Shown here: in pieces, positions 7,945 to 17,143 of the stretch | How positions within the stretch are numbered: the stretch's first letter is position 1 | Layout of the letters: every line of letters begins with the position of its first letter | Assembly (NCBI GenBank): GCA_964373925.1 | Contig: CAYJWS010000005.1 | Location: forward strand, 1 to 33,380 | Length of the DNA: 33,380 nucleotides | Reading direction: 5' to 3' | From: CAYJWS01 sp964373925 | GTDB lineage: Bacteria; Patescibacteriota; Patescibacteriia; Buchananbacterales; GWA2-38-13 | Notes under the pieces: generated by a model | The model's database searches: none | What the model saw: the letters and a program-made list of their open reading frames with translations, nothing else | What the model was told of the DNA's origin: nothing | Translations under genes and position numbers: made by a program

Positions 7945-9747
7945 ATGCCTTGGCTTAAAATCCACCTAAAAGGTTCATTTGAGCACTTTCGCACCTACAG
8001 AAGATTAAGAATGTATTCCCGAAGATCAAATGATTTTGACTTTAGGAAAATGACGATACTTCAATTTCTTGGAGTAGCGCTTCATACCTCCGCCCCTTTT
8101 TTTTGGGGGCTTGCCATAAGCTCCATAAACGCTCTCAATTTTGATGCGGCAAAAATCTGGCTTCTCGTATCAGGCGGCTTGAAATGCGTTGTGGAGATCC
8201 TTAATTACAACAGAAGGGTCGTGCGCGACAGATGCCTAAGTAAGCTTCGCCTGTATTTAGGCGAATCGTTTTATGAAAAATTTTTCGCGAAATCTGTGGG
8301 AGAGCATCTGCGCGAAGGCACTCATCTCTCGGCCGAATACATACGAAAGGGCGAACAAAACGGCCTTTCCATGGAAGATACTATCCTTGTTGAAGGGTAT
8401 GCCATCTTAGGCGAATTTATTTGCGTGATTAGCTTTCTTTGCATTCTTGTTCCGTTTGCAGGGCTTTCTATGCTTGGAATTGTTCTGATAAACCTCATAT
8501 GGAATTTGTACATAAATCATAAGGTTTTTATGATTTTCTCGCCTATTGAAAAAATGTGGCGCGAGCTCGGAAGATTTATTGAAGAGCGCATAGACAAGGT
8601 TTTTTATATCAAAAACCACGCCCAAGAAGAAAATACCATTCGGCTCTATAAGGAAAGATTTAATGAAACATTCCACAAAGACCATTCATTTTGGAAGTGG
8701 CATTTTAAATCCATTGCCGGAAGGGATATGCTTAATTTGTGCCTTTGGATAGTCGTGCTTTTGTATGGCCTAAATAAGACGCAAAAAGGAGAGCTCTCGG
8801 TGGGACTTTTCTTAACAATGCTTTTGTGGAGCCAATCGGTTATGGATAAAGTCTGGCGGCTTACCGAGATGGAAGCGCGGCTCTCCAAGCTTATGGCTTC
8901 CGTAAAAATTGCCTTAGACGAGCTTGAAAAGCCAGCCACCATGGATGAAGATGGAAGCACGCATGCGATTATTGCAATTTCAAAGATTGAATTTAAAGAC
9001 GTTTCATTCCATTATCAAAGCGGGCTTCATACGATAAGGGATTTCAATCTTCAGGTCTTAAGAGGCGATCGAGTTGCCATTGTCGGTCCTTCGGGCTCAG
9101 GCAAGACAACTCTCATGCATCTTTTGATGAGGCACTACGATCCCATTGACGGTGGAATTCTCATTGACGGACGCTCCCTCAAGCATATTTCACTAAAAAG
9201 GTGGAGAAGGATTGTGGGATTTATTCCCCAACATATTGATCTTTTAGACGGCACGATCCTCCAAAATATCGCGTTTGGGCTCACGGAAGGAGTGTCGGAT
9301 AGAAACAAGCTTCTTGAAGTTGCCGACCATTGCCAAATTTTGGAATTCGGAGACAGGCTCATCCACGGCCTTGATACGAATATCGGAGAAGACGGCGTCC
9401 AGCTCTCCGGCGGACAGCGGCAGAGAGTCGCCTGGGCAACCGCGGTTGCTAAAAATCCCGAAGTGCTTATCATTGACGAGGGAACATCCAATCTTGACGC
9501 CCTTACAGAAGATCAACTTGTCAAAAATCTTGACGCTTTCTGCTCTGGAAAAATAAGTTTTATTATAGCACACAGGCTCGCAACGCTCAAAAGTTGCAAC
9601 AAATTTGTCGTGCTTAAGCCTGTAAAAGATTGTAAAAGCGACGAGAAGCAAATTGAAGCAATAACTCATAGTTTTGAAGAATGTGAAAAGCAAAGCCCGA
9701 TATTTCGAGCTATGCTTAAACAACAAGGCCTCTATAGCCATGAGTAA
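7945..9747 (+). CDS. ABC exporter, fused permease and ATPase
   Basis: A 600-residue half-transporter of the MsbA/type-IV exporter kind, expected to work as a dimer in the cytoplasmic membrane. Residues about 30-310 hold the membrane helices; the nucleotide-binding domain begins near 340. Visible motifs are Walker A GPSGSGKTT (about 380-388), Q-loop FIPQHIDLL, signature LSGGQRQR (about 486-493), Walker B VLIIDEGTSNLD (about 506-517) and the H-loop IIAHR (about 540). In Walker B the usual Glu is present (DEG). A GGGAGGT site precedes the ATG. The stop is eight bases from the start of the HAD gene, so the two form an operon. Substrate unknown: lipid, peptide and drug exporters share this layout. 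Confidence 0.9.
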   Translation: MPWLKIHLKGSFEHFRTYRRLRMYSRRSNDFDFRKMTILQFLGVALHTSAPFFWGLAISSINALNFDAAKIWLLVSGGLKCVVEILNYNRRVVRDRCLSKLRLYLGESFYEKFFAKSVGEHLREGTHLSAEYIRKGEQNGLSMEDTILVEGYAILGEFICVISFLCILVPFAGLSMLGIVLINLIWNLYINHKVFMIFSPIEKMWRELGRFIEERIDKVFYIKNHAQEENTIRLYKERFNETFHKDHSFWKWHFKSIAGRDMLNLCLWIVVLLYGLNKTQKGELSVGLFLTMLLWSQSVMDKVWRLTEMEARLSKLMASVKIALDELEKPATMDEDGSTHAIIAISKIEFKDVSFHYQSGLHTIRDFNLQVLRGDRVAIVGPSGSGKTTLMHLLMRHYDPIDGGILIDGRSLKHISLKRWRRIVGFIPQHIDLLDGTILQNIAFGLTEGVSDRNKLLEVADHCQILEFGDRLIHGLDTNIGEDGVQLSGGQRQRVAWATAVAKNPEVLIIDEGTSNLDALTEDQLVKNLDAFCSGKISFIIAHRLATLKSCNKFVVLKPVKDCKSDEKQIEAITHSFEECEKQSPIFRAMLKQQGLYSHE

Positions 9748-9755
9748 GGAGGAGT

Positions 9756-10436
9756 ATGAAGCTCGCGCTCTTTGATATAGACGGAACATTGACACGGCGC
9801 CGTGTTGGCACCGATACGAAGAAATTTGAAGATGCCATATTTGCCGTGCATGGCATACGCGTCTGTGTGAGTCTCGAGGAAACCGACGGCCTCACCGACA
9901 GGCTCATTTTGAAAAAATACCTTGATTGGCATGGAATTAAAAATTATAGATTTGAAGAGTGCTTTGAGGCGTTGCGTCGGTCATTTATGGAATTATTCCG
10001 TGAGTGCGGATACGAACCCCTGGAAGGCGTTCAAGAATTTTTAGATGAGCTTTATTGCAAGGATGTTATTATCGGGCATGTCACTGGAAATATTCGCACA
10101 GTAGCAAAAGTCAAAATGGAAAGCGCGGGTATAGCCGATTATTTCACGGTCGGAGGCTACGGGTGCTGTGCACATACTTCGCGCCATGAGCTCGTTCGCA
10201 CAGCCATTGAAGAGGCGAAAAGCAAGCTTGAATTTATTCCAAGAAAAAATAATGTTTTTCTTTTTGGAGATACGCCCAGAGACATAGTTGCCGGAAAAAA
10301 AGCAGGTGTTGTAACTATTGCTTGTTGCACGGGTTCTCATCTACGAGAACAGCTCGATCGTGAAAGCCCGGTCTTGACAATAAAAAATATGAGGGAAGGA
10401 AAAAACAACATCCTTCGCCTCATGAATGTTCTTTAG
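9756..10436 (+). CDS. HAD-superfamily hydrolase, phosphoglycolate-phosphatase-like
   Basis: A 226-residue HAD phosphatase. Motif I is DIDGT (D7 nucleophile, D9), motif II is the Thr in GHVTGN, and motif IV is FGDTPRDI near residue 170; a helical cap sits between motifs I and II, as in the phosphoglycolate phosphatase / beta-phosphoglucomutase group. It should remove phosphate from a small metabolite in the cytoplasm. The ribosome binding site TAAGGAGG overlaps the stop of the ABC transporter, so the two are translated from one message. The operon link to an exporter does not reveal the substrate. A clear terminator follows. Confidence 0.85.
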   Translation: MKLALFDIDGTLTRRRVGTDTKKFEDAIFAVHGIRVCVSLEETDGLTDRLILKKYLDWHGIKNYRFEECFEALRRSFMELFRECGYEPLEGVQEFLDELYCKDVIIGHVTGNIRTVAKVKMESAGIADYFTVGGYGCCAHTSRHELVRTAIEEAKSKLEFIPRKNNVFLFGDTPRDIVAGKKAGVVTIACCTGSHLREQLDRESPVLTIKNMREGKNNILRLMNVL

Positions 10437-10452
10437 AATTATTTCTACAAAC

Positions 10453-10488
10453 AAAGGCAGATCTTAGCGATCTGCCTTTTATTTTTTT
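10453..10488 (+). terminator. Strong intrinsic terminator of the ABC-HAD operon
   Basis: AAAGGCAGATC (10453-10463) pairs perfectly with GATCTGCCTTT (10469-10479) over a 5-base loop and is followed by TATTTTTTT. The minus strand has a weaker T-run, so it may also stop the facing gene. Confidence 0.9.
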
Positions 10489-10540
10489 AAATAATTTTTT
10501 CTTCTATTTCTTGTATTCTTTTTCCGTAATTTATTTGTCT

Positions 10541-12061
10541 TTATTTTTTATTAATGTGCTGTGCGATTTTTATAAGAATCTCTTTTCCTAGAGAAAACTC
10601 TTCTTTATTCGGAATGGTTTCCATAATTTTCACCATTTCCAGATTTGCATCACTTTTTGTCTCATATTGATCGGTAACAATACCAATACCACCCTCACGA
10701 AATGCCGTAAAACTCACAGAACGTATTACATTATGCAGTACGCAATGCTCTCTAATCTTTTCTGTCTGCCAATGTCCTGGCTCTGCGACGCATCCATTAG
10801 GTGTTCGGCATGCAATATTATCATTAATTGTAATTCCGCCAGGCCGTGAAAAAGTAAAATCAGCAACAATATAAAACATCTGAAATTTATCGAGAAGACC
10901 ATCGGTTGCCAATTTTACAGAATCAGATTCGGCAACAAGCGCTTCAACATCTTTAAATTCTTTCCATCCCCATTCTTTTACAACAGAGGGATCAGACTTT
11001 TTCGGATCAAAAAGATTTTGGACTGCTGACTTTGTAAAAATAAAAAGCGTATCTTTTACTCTCTTACCCCAAGAATACAAGCACTGTGCAAGCATCCGAC
11101 ACAGTGTTCTATCCCACGTAGGCGTACCTCCGCCTTGAATAAAAATAATCATTGCTTTATTGAGCTTTGATATATCTTTAAACCAATACATGGCTAGCTT
11201 TTCTCTCGCCTCTTTTTTTACCAAATTTTTTTCATCGCCGTCTTTCCAACCGCCTAAAACTCCGTTCATTCTCTTAACTTTTCCCGGAGCAAGCGAGCAC
11301 CACTTACAATAAAATTCCCCGGGAGCAATAGGCTCTGGAAAAATAAAAACAAAATCAACATCTCTATCATCATTTTCTATCTGCGGAATAATGCTCTTAT
11401 CAAAAATATCATATACAAGTTTATCGCGCCATTCCTCTGGCCACTTTTTGTCACGAAACCTCTCGTCGGCTCCAATAACATCCTTCACTTTTTTTGTCCT
11501 CCAGTCATCTGGATGGCGCTCTCGATCATCATTAATAATGCGATAAAGAGAAAGAGGCCAACTATGATCAAAAATTTCTATGACAAACACACCTTCTTTA
11601 TGAGCCGTTGGATGCGCTTCAGGCGTTCCCATGCAAAGATATGCATGATATTTTGCACTGCTAATATCGTGTTTTTCGGATTTACTGTATTTTTGCGATT
11701 TCCAATGATAATCAAGAAGTTTTTCAGCGGTTGTGAGAGGAATTACTCTCTCACCTTCTTTCTCAAGCTCTATAATGCTGTCTTCTACATAGACTCGAAC
11801 ACTCTGTATACAAGGATACATGCCTTTGAGTTTGTTATAAGCTCGCTCATTGAAATCAGCTTTTTTCTCATCTACCATTACAGTGATTTCAAGCGCAATA
11901 TTATGGTTCTGGGCAATATGCGCAACTCCCTCAATACTATATATAAGCGCCGTGCTCGGCCCAAGACCATCACGATTTGGAACAACTTTTATCTTTACTG
12001 GCCCACCGGTTTGCAAGATTTTTACAGTCTCCTCCGGAAGCAATAATTTCGTATTATCCAT
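10541..12061 (-). CDS. Unknown protein, possible GT-B-fold glycosyltransferase
   Basis: A 506-residue protein. The start at 12061 follows an AAGGAGGGAG ribosome binding site; the longer frame adds 17 codons from the leader. Two regions recall GT-B glycosyltransferases: an N-terminal PNRDGLGPSTAL loop near residues 30-41, and a C-terminal FSRPGGITINDNIA stretch followed by EPGHWQTEKIREH, which resembles the SRxGGxTxxE and P-x-x-x-Q-x-x-N sugar-nucleotide region of MurG/GT28-like enzymes. A QGGGTPTW segment lies between them. This is my inference from pattern alone. No signal peptide or membrane helix is seen. It is a single gene with its own promoter. A non-glycosyltransferase Rossmann enzyme, for example an epimerase relative, remains possible. 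Confidence 0.6.
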   Translation of the reverse strand: MDNTKLLLPEETVKILQTGGPVKIKVVPNRDGLGPSTALIYSIEGVAHIAQNHNIALEITVMVDEKKADFNERAYNKLKGMYPCIQSVRVYVEDSIIELEKEGERVIPLTTAEKLLDYHWKSQKYSKSEKHDISSAKYHAYLCMGTPEAHPTAHKEGVFVIEIFDHSWPLSLYRIINDDRERHPDDWRTKKVKDVIGADERFRDKKWPEEWRDKLVYDIFDKSIIPQIENDDRDVDFVFIFPEPIAPGEFYCKWCSLAPGKVKRMNGVLGGWKDGDEKNLVKKEAREKLAMYWFKDISKLNKAMIIFIQGGGTPTWDRTLCRMLAQCLYSWGKRVKDTLFIFTKSAVQNLFDPKKSDPSVVKEWGWKEFKDVEALVAESDSVKLATDGLLDKFQMFYIVADFTFSRPGGITINDNIACRTPNGCVAEPGHWQTEKIREHCVLHNVIRSVSFTAFREGGIGIVTDQYETKSDANLEMVKIMETIPNKEEFSLGKEILIKIAQHINKK

Positions 12062-12162
12062 ACTTCTCCCTCCTTGTATTATAAAATTTTCAAAGACCGA
12101 ATTATATCTCAACCCCCAAGGTCTAGATATATGTAAAATTACAATTTTTACAATCTAACACT

Positions 12163-12190
12163 ACTATATATGAAATATAAAAATTGTCAA
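12163..12190 (-). promoter_or_regulatory. Sigma-70 promoter of the GT-B-like gene
   Basis: On the minus strand TTGACA (12190-12185) and TATAGT (12168-12163) are spaced by 16 bases. A second TTGACA lies just upstream because TGTCAACTATAA is tandemly repeated at about 12185-12208. Transcription would give a leader of about 95 bases. Confidence 0.6.
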
Positions 12191-12225
12191 CTATAATGTC
12201 AACTATAAAAAAATACTATAAAAAG

Positions 12226-12249
12226 ACAACCCCGAAATATCAGGGTTGT
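12226..12249 (-). terminator. Bidirectional terminator after the giant surface gene
   Basis: ACAACCC (12226-12232) pairs with GGGTTGT (12243-12249). The minus strand continues with CTTTTTATAG, suiting the giant gene that ends at 12266; the plus strand has TTTTTT as well. Confidence 0.75.
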
Positions 12250-12265
12250 TTTTTAGTGCATTCGT

Positions 12266-15200
12266 TTATTCAATCTTATCTAAAATATTTCTTGGATCAA
12301 TATCAATGGCACCTTTTGCCCCACTTCCACTTTTCAAATTATTATCATCATCGTCGTCTTCTTTTTTATTATACCACAAGAAGAATAGCCAGGCTAAAAT
12401 AATAAGAATCAATATCCAAAAAAGAAACTTATATGATTGGTTCTGTTCTTCTCCTGCAGTTTTGGTCTCGGGATTTTCGTTGTTTGTGTTAGCATTTATG
12501 CCGGCATTTTCACCTTGATCTTTGTTTGCATTGGCATTAGTATCTTCCTCGAATTCCGTTCCCAAAATTTTTGGCGCGTTTGGATTTTCTCCGCCTATTC
12601 CAAAAGGCTCTCCGCTCCCCTGCCCTGGCCCCTCGCTCGTAGGAGTTTGTGAACCATCTCCCGACTGTCCACCACCACCCGCCTCTCCCGAAGGGTTAGA
12701 CTCGCCCCCACCTCCTAAAGATGAAATACCAACGCTTACCGCAAGCTCTTTGCCCCACCTCTCAGGCGACGCGGCGGAGATCGGCCTGAAATAATATATC
12801 GTATTAGCCGAAAGGCCTTCTATGAGAATACTATGATAGAGAGCTTTTGGAATTTGATCATAGACAGGAGTTGAAAAAGCATATCCGTAGTTCGGAGCGT
12901 TTCCAAGCTGTGGATGCGATATTGTGTCATACACAACACGCGACGTGGCGCTATGATTTGTAAACCATATCACGCGCGCGGAATATGTGCCGCCTAAACT
13001 TGTATCAAAAGCATTTTCCGTGTGTATTATCAGCCCGAGAATCCCCCCGCCGCCGCCGCCCGTACCGCCGGTTGGGCCTCCTTGCGGAGGAGTTGGATTT
13101 GTCTCACCGTCACCGTTGTCGTCATTATCTCCTCCATTGCTAGAACCGCGAGTATTGCGATTAAAAAAATCCACTGTTGAAGTCGCCGTTGTCGTACTTG
13201 TTATCTCAAGATTTACGAAAACATCAAAAAAGCTATCTTTTTGAAACTGGGATTTTTCTTGATTTACATACGCATCTGTAAGCACCCAATCTGTCTTAGA
13301 TATCTCTGAAATTTTATATAAACCATCTTCAAGCGTGAATGTTAGGCATCCATCCTGTGTGCTTCCTACAACAATGGGCTCGCCCGTATCATCAAACACT
13401 TTTATCCCCCACCCTCCTTCCGCCATGTAAAGCATATCTTCGGTTGTTGACGCGATTGTTTTTCCATCACCAGTCTCATCAATATATTTACAAACCGTAA
13501 TTGGATGTAGTATTGGCTCTCCGCCAATTTCTTTTTTACGGTTTAAAAAATTATTATTCTCATACACTCCCCCCGAGCTTACGGTTATATCATACTGTCC
13601 ATTTTCCGGAGAGGTTGTTATCCATTCGCTTGAGGTTGCCTCAGTCACAATATATCTTCCCGGCCCAAGATTATCAAATCTATACATGCCTACTCTATCC
13701 GTGGTTGTCGCAGTAGAGGTGGAGTCGCCAAATTGTGTCATAAATATTTTCCAATCTGGAATTTTCTGCTCCTCGGAATCTATCGCGCCATTTCCATCAA
13801 GATCATCAAATTTGAATCCAGAAATCTTTGCAAACTTGAAATTGCCGAAATTATTATTAATAGAACCCTCAAATTGGCTTATGCTCACATTAATAGTTTC
13901 GAGAGTTGTAATAATCCATCCTTCTTGTTGAACTTCAGAGATTGCCCATGTTCCTCCAACAAGGCCGACAAAGCAATACTCGCCCAAGTTTTCTTCATCA
14001 TTACTTGTTTGTGTCTCATAAATTCTCTCACCATTTTTTGCCTGAATTGACCACCCGCCTAATCCGCTCTCACCTTCGTTTGACTGCCACTTGCCGTCGC
14101 CATTCACGTCTTCAAATTTAAATCCGCAGATAACCCCTTCTTGTATCTCCTCAATTTGCTTGTTTCCAAAATCAACAATCTCTTTTGGATTTTCTTGGGA
14201 AAGCGAAACCTGTTTTCCAACAGGAGTCGTATTTTCCCATCCGCCCTGCAACACTTCTTCAACATGATAAGCTGCAAATCCTAAATTTTCAAAACAATAA
14301 CCATTTTCATCCGTAGTTTTTATAATACTTTCACCAAATTTTTGGCAATGAATAGCTGAAACGCCGTCTACATCAAATCCATCCGCGTCATTTGAATGGA
14401 TGCTCTTGTCTGTTGTGTCAACTATCTTAATGTACTGCGCCCAAGGCAACGATCCGAGATCTACGGTTGTGTTATTTATACTGTCTACGCCGCCGAGTAA
14501 CGTCCAGTGCGTGCCGTCTTGGCTCGCAAATACATTAGCTTTTTCAAGCGGGTAGATCGATCTGTTAAATGTTGATTCAAATACTTGTATATCGTCGCCG
14601 GAACCATTTTCTATTAAATTATTAAAACGAATGGTAATATTTCCGCCAAATCCAAGGCTGAAGAAATGCGAATCAACTGTGTCGTTTTCCGCAACACCAA
14701 GAGCCGACGTTGGATTTGAACGATCGTCCAAAACGATAGTATTGTCTTTTCGCTTTCCTTGCGAAGAAGAAATAACTGAATCCGCCCATTCGTCGCCTTG
14801 CTCGCACGAAAACTTTGGAGAAATTCGAATCTCCCAGCTAGAGAGATTTTCATCGTTCGCATCTTTTTCTCCGTTCCCATCATGGTCGAAAAATTTTACT
14901 CCACATACTGATCCGCTTGTTGGTTTCAATACGCAGTCTTGGGTGCAATTCTCTCCCCCGTCGCACTGTTCATCGCCATTGACAATACCATCGCCGCAGA
15001 AAGGAGGATTGATAAACCTGCAGTCTTGAGTACAATTTGAACCTCCATCGCACTGCTCATTTCCGTTTTTTATTCCATCTCCACAAAAAGGAAGGTTTAC
15101 GAGTTTGCAGTCTTGAGAACATTCCTTATCAGCCCCAACCCCGTCTTGTCCATCGCACTCTTCCTCTCCATTCTTTATTGCGTCGCCGCAGAATGGACCC

Positions 15201-16537
15201 TTCTTTTCTTTAAGAGCGCATTCGCTTGAACAAAACTGGCACGTTTCACCATACGCGGGATTACACTCAACTCCATTCTGCGCGGCAAGATCGCATTCTT
15301 CGCCCCCTTCTTTCAGTCCATCTCCGCATATAATAACAGGACACAAAACAATATTATCTATTGCGTACGAATCACTGGCTTTCAATTTTAGATTTTGAAT
15401 CTGTGTTGTGGCATCGCCGATAACTGTTTGAACAGAGTTTCCATTCTTCTGCGGCACGACTACCGAAAACACTTGCGCGGTTCCCGAGGCATCCGAAAAT
15501 CCTCGCACTTCTCCCGTACTGTGGTCAAGATCTATATATTGAGCGGAATCAAATGTAAACAGCCGAGAAAATGTAAAAGTAAATTCTCCTCCGGCTGGCT
15601 CGTCATTGGGGTCGTCCACATATCCGTCCGAGGGATTTGTATCTACATCATTATCGGGAAGTATCAAAAAATTATTTAAAGGCTTAAAGTTGCTTGGCTC
15701 AAACCCATTGCCCGTCTCGCTGTCTCCTGGGCCTCCAAACATCTTATTAGGAGTTCCAAGGTCAATATCTTTAATGCCGTCGCCATTAATATTTCCCGAC
15801 GGATTATTTGAGTCAAAAATTATTGCTTTCTGTGGATGGCTTGGGTTGAAATTTTTCGCGCTTATTTCCACGCCCTGCGATGAATATTCAGAATCAATAA
15901 CCTGTCCTTGAAGAATTGAATTTTTTGACGAATCGTTTTCAAAATTCAATATAAGGGGATTTTCGCAGGTAATTGTATGTTCTGTCTGCTTATTGCCAAA
16001 ATCAAGATGGTTTCTGTCATCGTTAAAACCGCAAGAGATCTGATATGATCCGTTTTCTGGAAATGTCTGTCTATAACCTTCAACTTGAGCTTCCGAAATA
16101 GTATATGTTCCAGGCATTACACCTTCAAAAGAATAACAGCCATCAAGACCCGTTATTTCAGACATCACTATCTCGTCATTTTTTTTGAGATCAATCTTCC
16201 AGCCGGGTATGGTTGGCTCGCCGCTATCCCATGCTCCATTTCCATTTTTGTCTAAAAACTTACATCCAGAAAACGTGGAGGGCTTGCGATCTTGAGTATC
16301 CGGGCATTTGCCGAGCCTGTCTCCATGAGACAAATGCGCCGGCCACGCAAAAGGAGAAATTTCCAAAGTTTCGGGATTCTCTTCATTGCCCTGCGGATAA
16401 TGGCAAATTTGTATCTTCGCGTCTTGAGACGCAATGGCCGGAGTGGAATAAAAAAGTTGCGCCGGAAAAATTATAGTTATAAGTACCGCCGCATCTATTG
16501 TCCTCCAAATTTTTTTTGTGTATTTTTTCTTCAGCAT
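12266..16537 (-). CDS. Giant mosaic surface protein, C-terminally membrane-anchored
   Basis: A 1423-residue secreted protein. A signal peptide occupies residues 1 to about 37. Then come an SdrD B-like Ca-binding domain (KFLDKNGNGAWDSGE), a lectin/jelly-roll-like region, and four Cys-rich repeats of the type FCGDGIKNGNEQCDGG...CTQDC (DUF4215-like). Further SdrD-B-like domains follow, each with a D-x-N/D-G-D/N-G loop; one carries an inserted discoidin-like module. A Gly/Pro-rich linker, a fibronectin-like module and a Gly/Ser/Asn-rich stalk lead to one membrane helix (FLFWILILIILAWLFFLWY) and a short tail with five Asp. No LPxTG is present, so anchoring is by the helix. An adhesin or stalk role is likely. 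The ATG at 16537 lacks a clear ribosome binding site. Confidence 0.85.
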   Translation of the reverse strand: MLKKKYTKKIWRTIDAAVLITIIFPAQLFYSTPAIASQDAKIQICHYPQGNEENPETLEISPFAWPAHLSHGDRLGKCPDTQDRKPSTFSGCKFLDKNGNGAWDSGEPTIPGWKIDLKKNDEIVMSEITGLDGCYSFEGVMPGTYTISEAQVEGYRQTFPENGSYQISCGFNDDRNHLDFGNKQTEHTITCENPLILNFENDSSKNSILQGQVIDSEYSSQGVEISAKNFNPSHPQKAIIFDSNNPSGNINGDGIKDIDLGTPNKMFGGPGDSETGNGFEPSNFKPLNNFLILPDNDVDTNPSDGYVDDPNDEPAGGEFTFTFSRLFTFDSAQYIDLDHSTGEVRGFSDASGTAQVFSVVVPQKNGNSVQTVIGDATTQIQNLKLKASDSYAIDNIVLCPVIICGDGLKEGGEECDLAAQNGVECNPAYGETCQFCSSECALKEKKGPFCGDAIKNGEEECDGQDGVGADKECSQDCKLVNLPFCGDGIKNGNEQCDGGSNCTQDCRFINPPFCGDGIVNGDEQCDGGENCTQDCVLKPTSGSVCGVKFFDHDGNGEKDANDENLSSWEIRISPKFSCEQGDEWADSVISSSQGKRKDNTIVLDDRSNPTSALGVAENDTVDSHFFSLGFGGNITIRFNNLIENGSGDDIQVFESTFNRSIYPLEKANVFASQDGTHWTLLGGVDSINNTTVDLGSLPWAQYIKIVDTTDKSIHSNDADGFDVDGVSAIHCQKFGESIIKTTDENGYCFENLGFAAYHVEEVLQGGWENTTPVGKQVSLSQENPKEIVDFGNKQIEEIQEGVICGFKFEDVNGDGKWQSNEGESGLGGWSIQAKNGERIYETQTSNDEENLGEYCFVGLVGGTWAISEVQQEGWIITTLETINVSISQFEGSINNNFGNFKFAKISGFKFDDLDGNGAIDSEEQKIPDWKIFMTQFGDSTSTATTTDRVGMYRFDNLGPGRYIVTEATSSEWITTSPENGQYDITVSSGGVYENNNFLNRKKEIGGEPILHPITVCKYIDETGDGKTIASTTEDMLYMAEGGWGIKVFDDTGEPIVVGSTQDGCLTFTLEDGLYKISEISKTDWVLTDAYVNQEKSQFQKDSFFDVFVNLEITSTTTATSTVDFFNRNTRGSSNGGDNDDNGDGETNPTPPQGGPTGGTGGGGGGILGLIIHTENAFDTSLGGTYSARVIWFTNHSATSRVVYDTISHPQLGNAPNYGYAFSTPVYDQIPKALYHSILIEGLSANTIYYFRPISAASPERWGKELAVSVGISSLGGGGESNPSGEAGGGGQSGDGSQTPTSEGPGQGSGEPFGIGGENPNAPKILGTEFEEDTNANANKDQGENAGINANTNNENPETKTAGEEQNQSYKFLFWILILIILAWLFFLWYNKKEDDDDDNNLKSGSGAKGAIDIDPRNILDKIE

Positions 16538-16573
16538 AATGTAAAAATTATTTATTCATGTGTGATGTATAAC

Positions 16574-16715
16574 TGTCATTCTCGCCTTTCGGCCACGAGC
16601 TCAAGGCCGAGTGGCGAAAGCGGGAATCCACTTTCACTAGGATAAACTGACTTTTTGGAACCCCGATCCCAGCCTTCGCCAAGGCTTCGGCGGGCAGGCA
16701 GGGTCGGGGATGACA
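16574..16715. repeat. REP-like element with TGTCAT/ATGACA ends
   Basis: Begins TGTCATTCTCGCC and ends GGGGATGACA, so its tips TGTCAT and ATGACA are inverted. Inside are two hairpin units: CGCCTTTCGGCCA with TGGCGAAAGCG, and CCCCGA...TCGGGG around CTTCGCC/GGCTTCGGCGGG. Elements with the same ends recur at 23425-23536 and 23981-24156. Confidence 0.65.
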
Positions 16716-16785
16716 AAATAGAGGAAAATAGTATTTTGGAGATAGGTTCTAAAATATATTTTCACCGCGCTCCAAAATATAAAAA

Positions 16786-16808
16786 ACAGTCCTAATATTT
16801 GAGACTGT
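16786..16808 (-). terminator. Weak terminator or attenuator in the giant gene's leader
   Basis: ACAGTC (16786-16791) pairs with GACTGT (16803-16808). Read on the minus strand the hairpin is followed by TTTTTTATATTTT. It lies between the candidate promoter near 16960-16988 and the start codon at 16537, so it would act on the leader. The stem is only six pairs. Confidence 0.35.
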
Positions 16809-16893
16809 ATTTGTTTATGTTTTTATTATTTATTTTTGTGTTTATATTATAGCATTCGCAAATAAATTTGCAAATTTATTATTGTATTAAAAG

Positions 16894-16902
16894 TTATCCA
16901 CA
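16894..16902 (+). promoter_or_regulatory. Perfect DnaA-box sequence
   Basis: TTATCCACA, the consensus DnaA box, in AT-rich non-coding DNA. It is single here; two more lie at 23751-23770. One nine-base match is expected by chance only rarely, but function is unproven. Confidence 0.35.
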
Positions 16903-16958
16903 GTAATATAATTTTAAAATCAAAAAAATAAAGTTTAATTTCCATTGCTTTATTCAAA

Positions 16959-17004
16959 ATAATATGTCATAAAATAGAAATTTGTCTACACTGGTGTAGA
17001 CAAA
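16959..17004 (-). promoter_or_regulatory. Promoter with overlapping 11-bp palindrome (possible operator)
   Basis: On the minus strand TAGACA (16988-16983) and TATTAT (16964-16959) are 18 bases apart. The -35 lies inside a perfect inverted repeat, TTTGTCTACAC at 16981-16991 and GTGTAGACAAA at 16994-17004. No T-run follows on either strand, so it is not a terminator; a dimeric repressor site is the natural reading. The target would be the giant surface gene, with a long leader of about 400 bases. Confidence 0.45.
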
Positions 17005-17108
17005 AAAATCTTCGCACAGCTTGCTTCGCGATATCAGAGATAACCCTTCGGCGCGGCTCAGGGCATTTTTCGCTCTTTTTCTATTCGGTATTGTAGCGAA
17101 AAATAAAA

Positions 17109-17133
17109 AAGGGTCGTGATGTAAACGACCCTT
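17109..17133 (-). terminator. Intrinsic terminator after the VWA gene
   Basis: AAGGGTCG (17109-17116) pairs with CGACCCTT (17126-17133). On the minus strand the hairpin is followed by TTTTATTTTTCG. It lies ten bases beyond the VWA stop and would end the MoxR-VWA message. Confidence 0.82.
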
Positions 17134-17143
17134 GTGAAAACTC

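Larger units (their letters stand above)
16538..17143. other. Non-coding stretch upstream of the giant surface gene
   Basis: 606 bases without a gene. It holds a REP-like element, a weak leader terminator, a perfect DnaA box, a promoter overlapped by a palindrome, and the terminator of the VWA gene (all listed separately). An additional 10-bp inverted repeat, ATTTTTCGCT (17066-17075) with AGCGAAAAAT (17094-17103), lies near the right edge. The part from 16716 to 16958 is plain AT-rich DNA apart from these. Confidence 0.7.
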
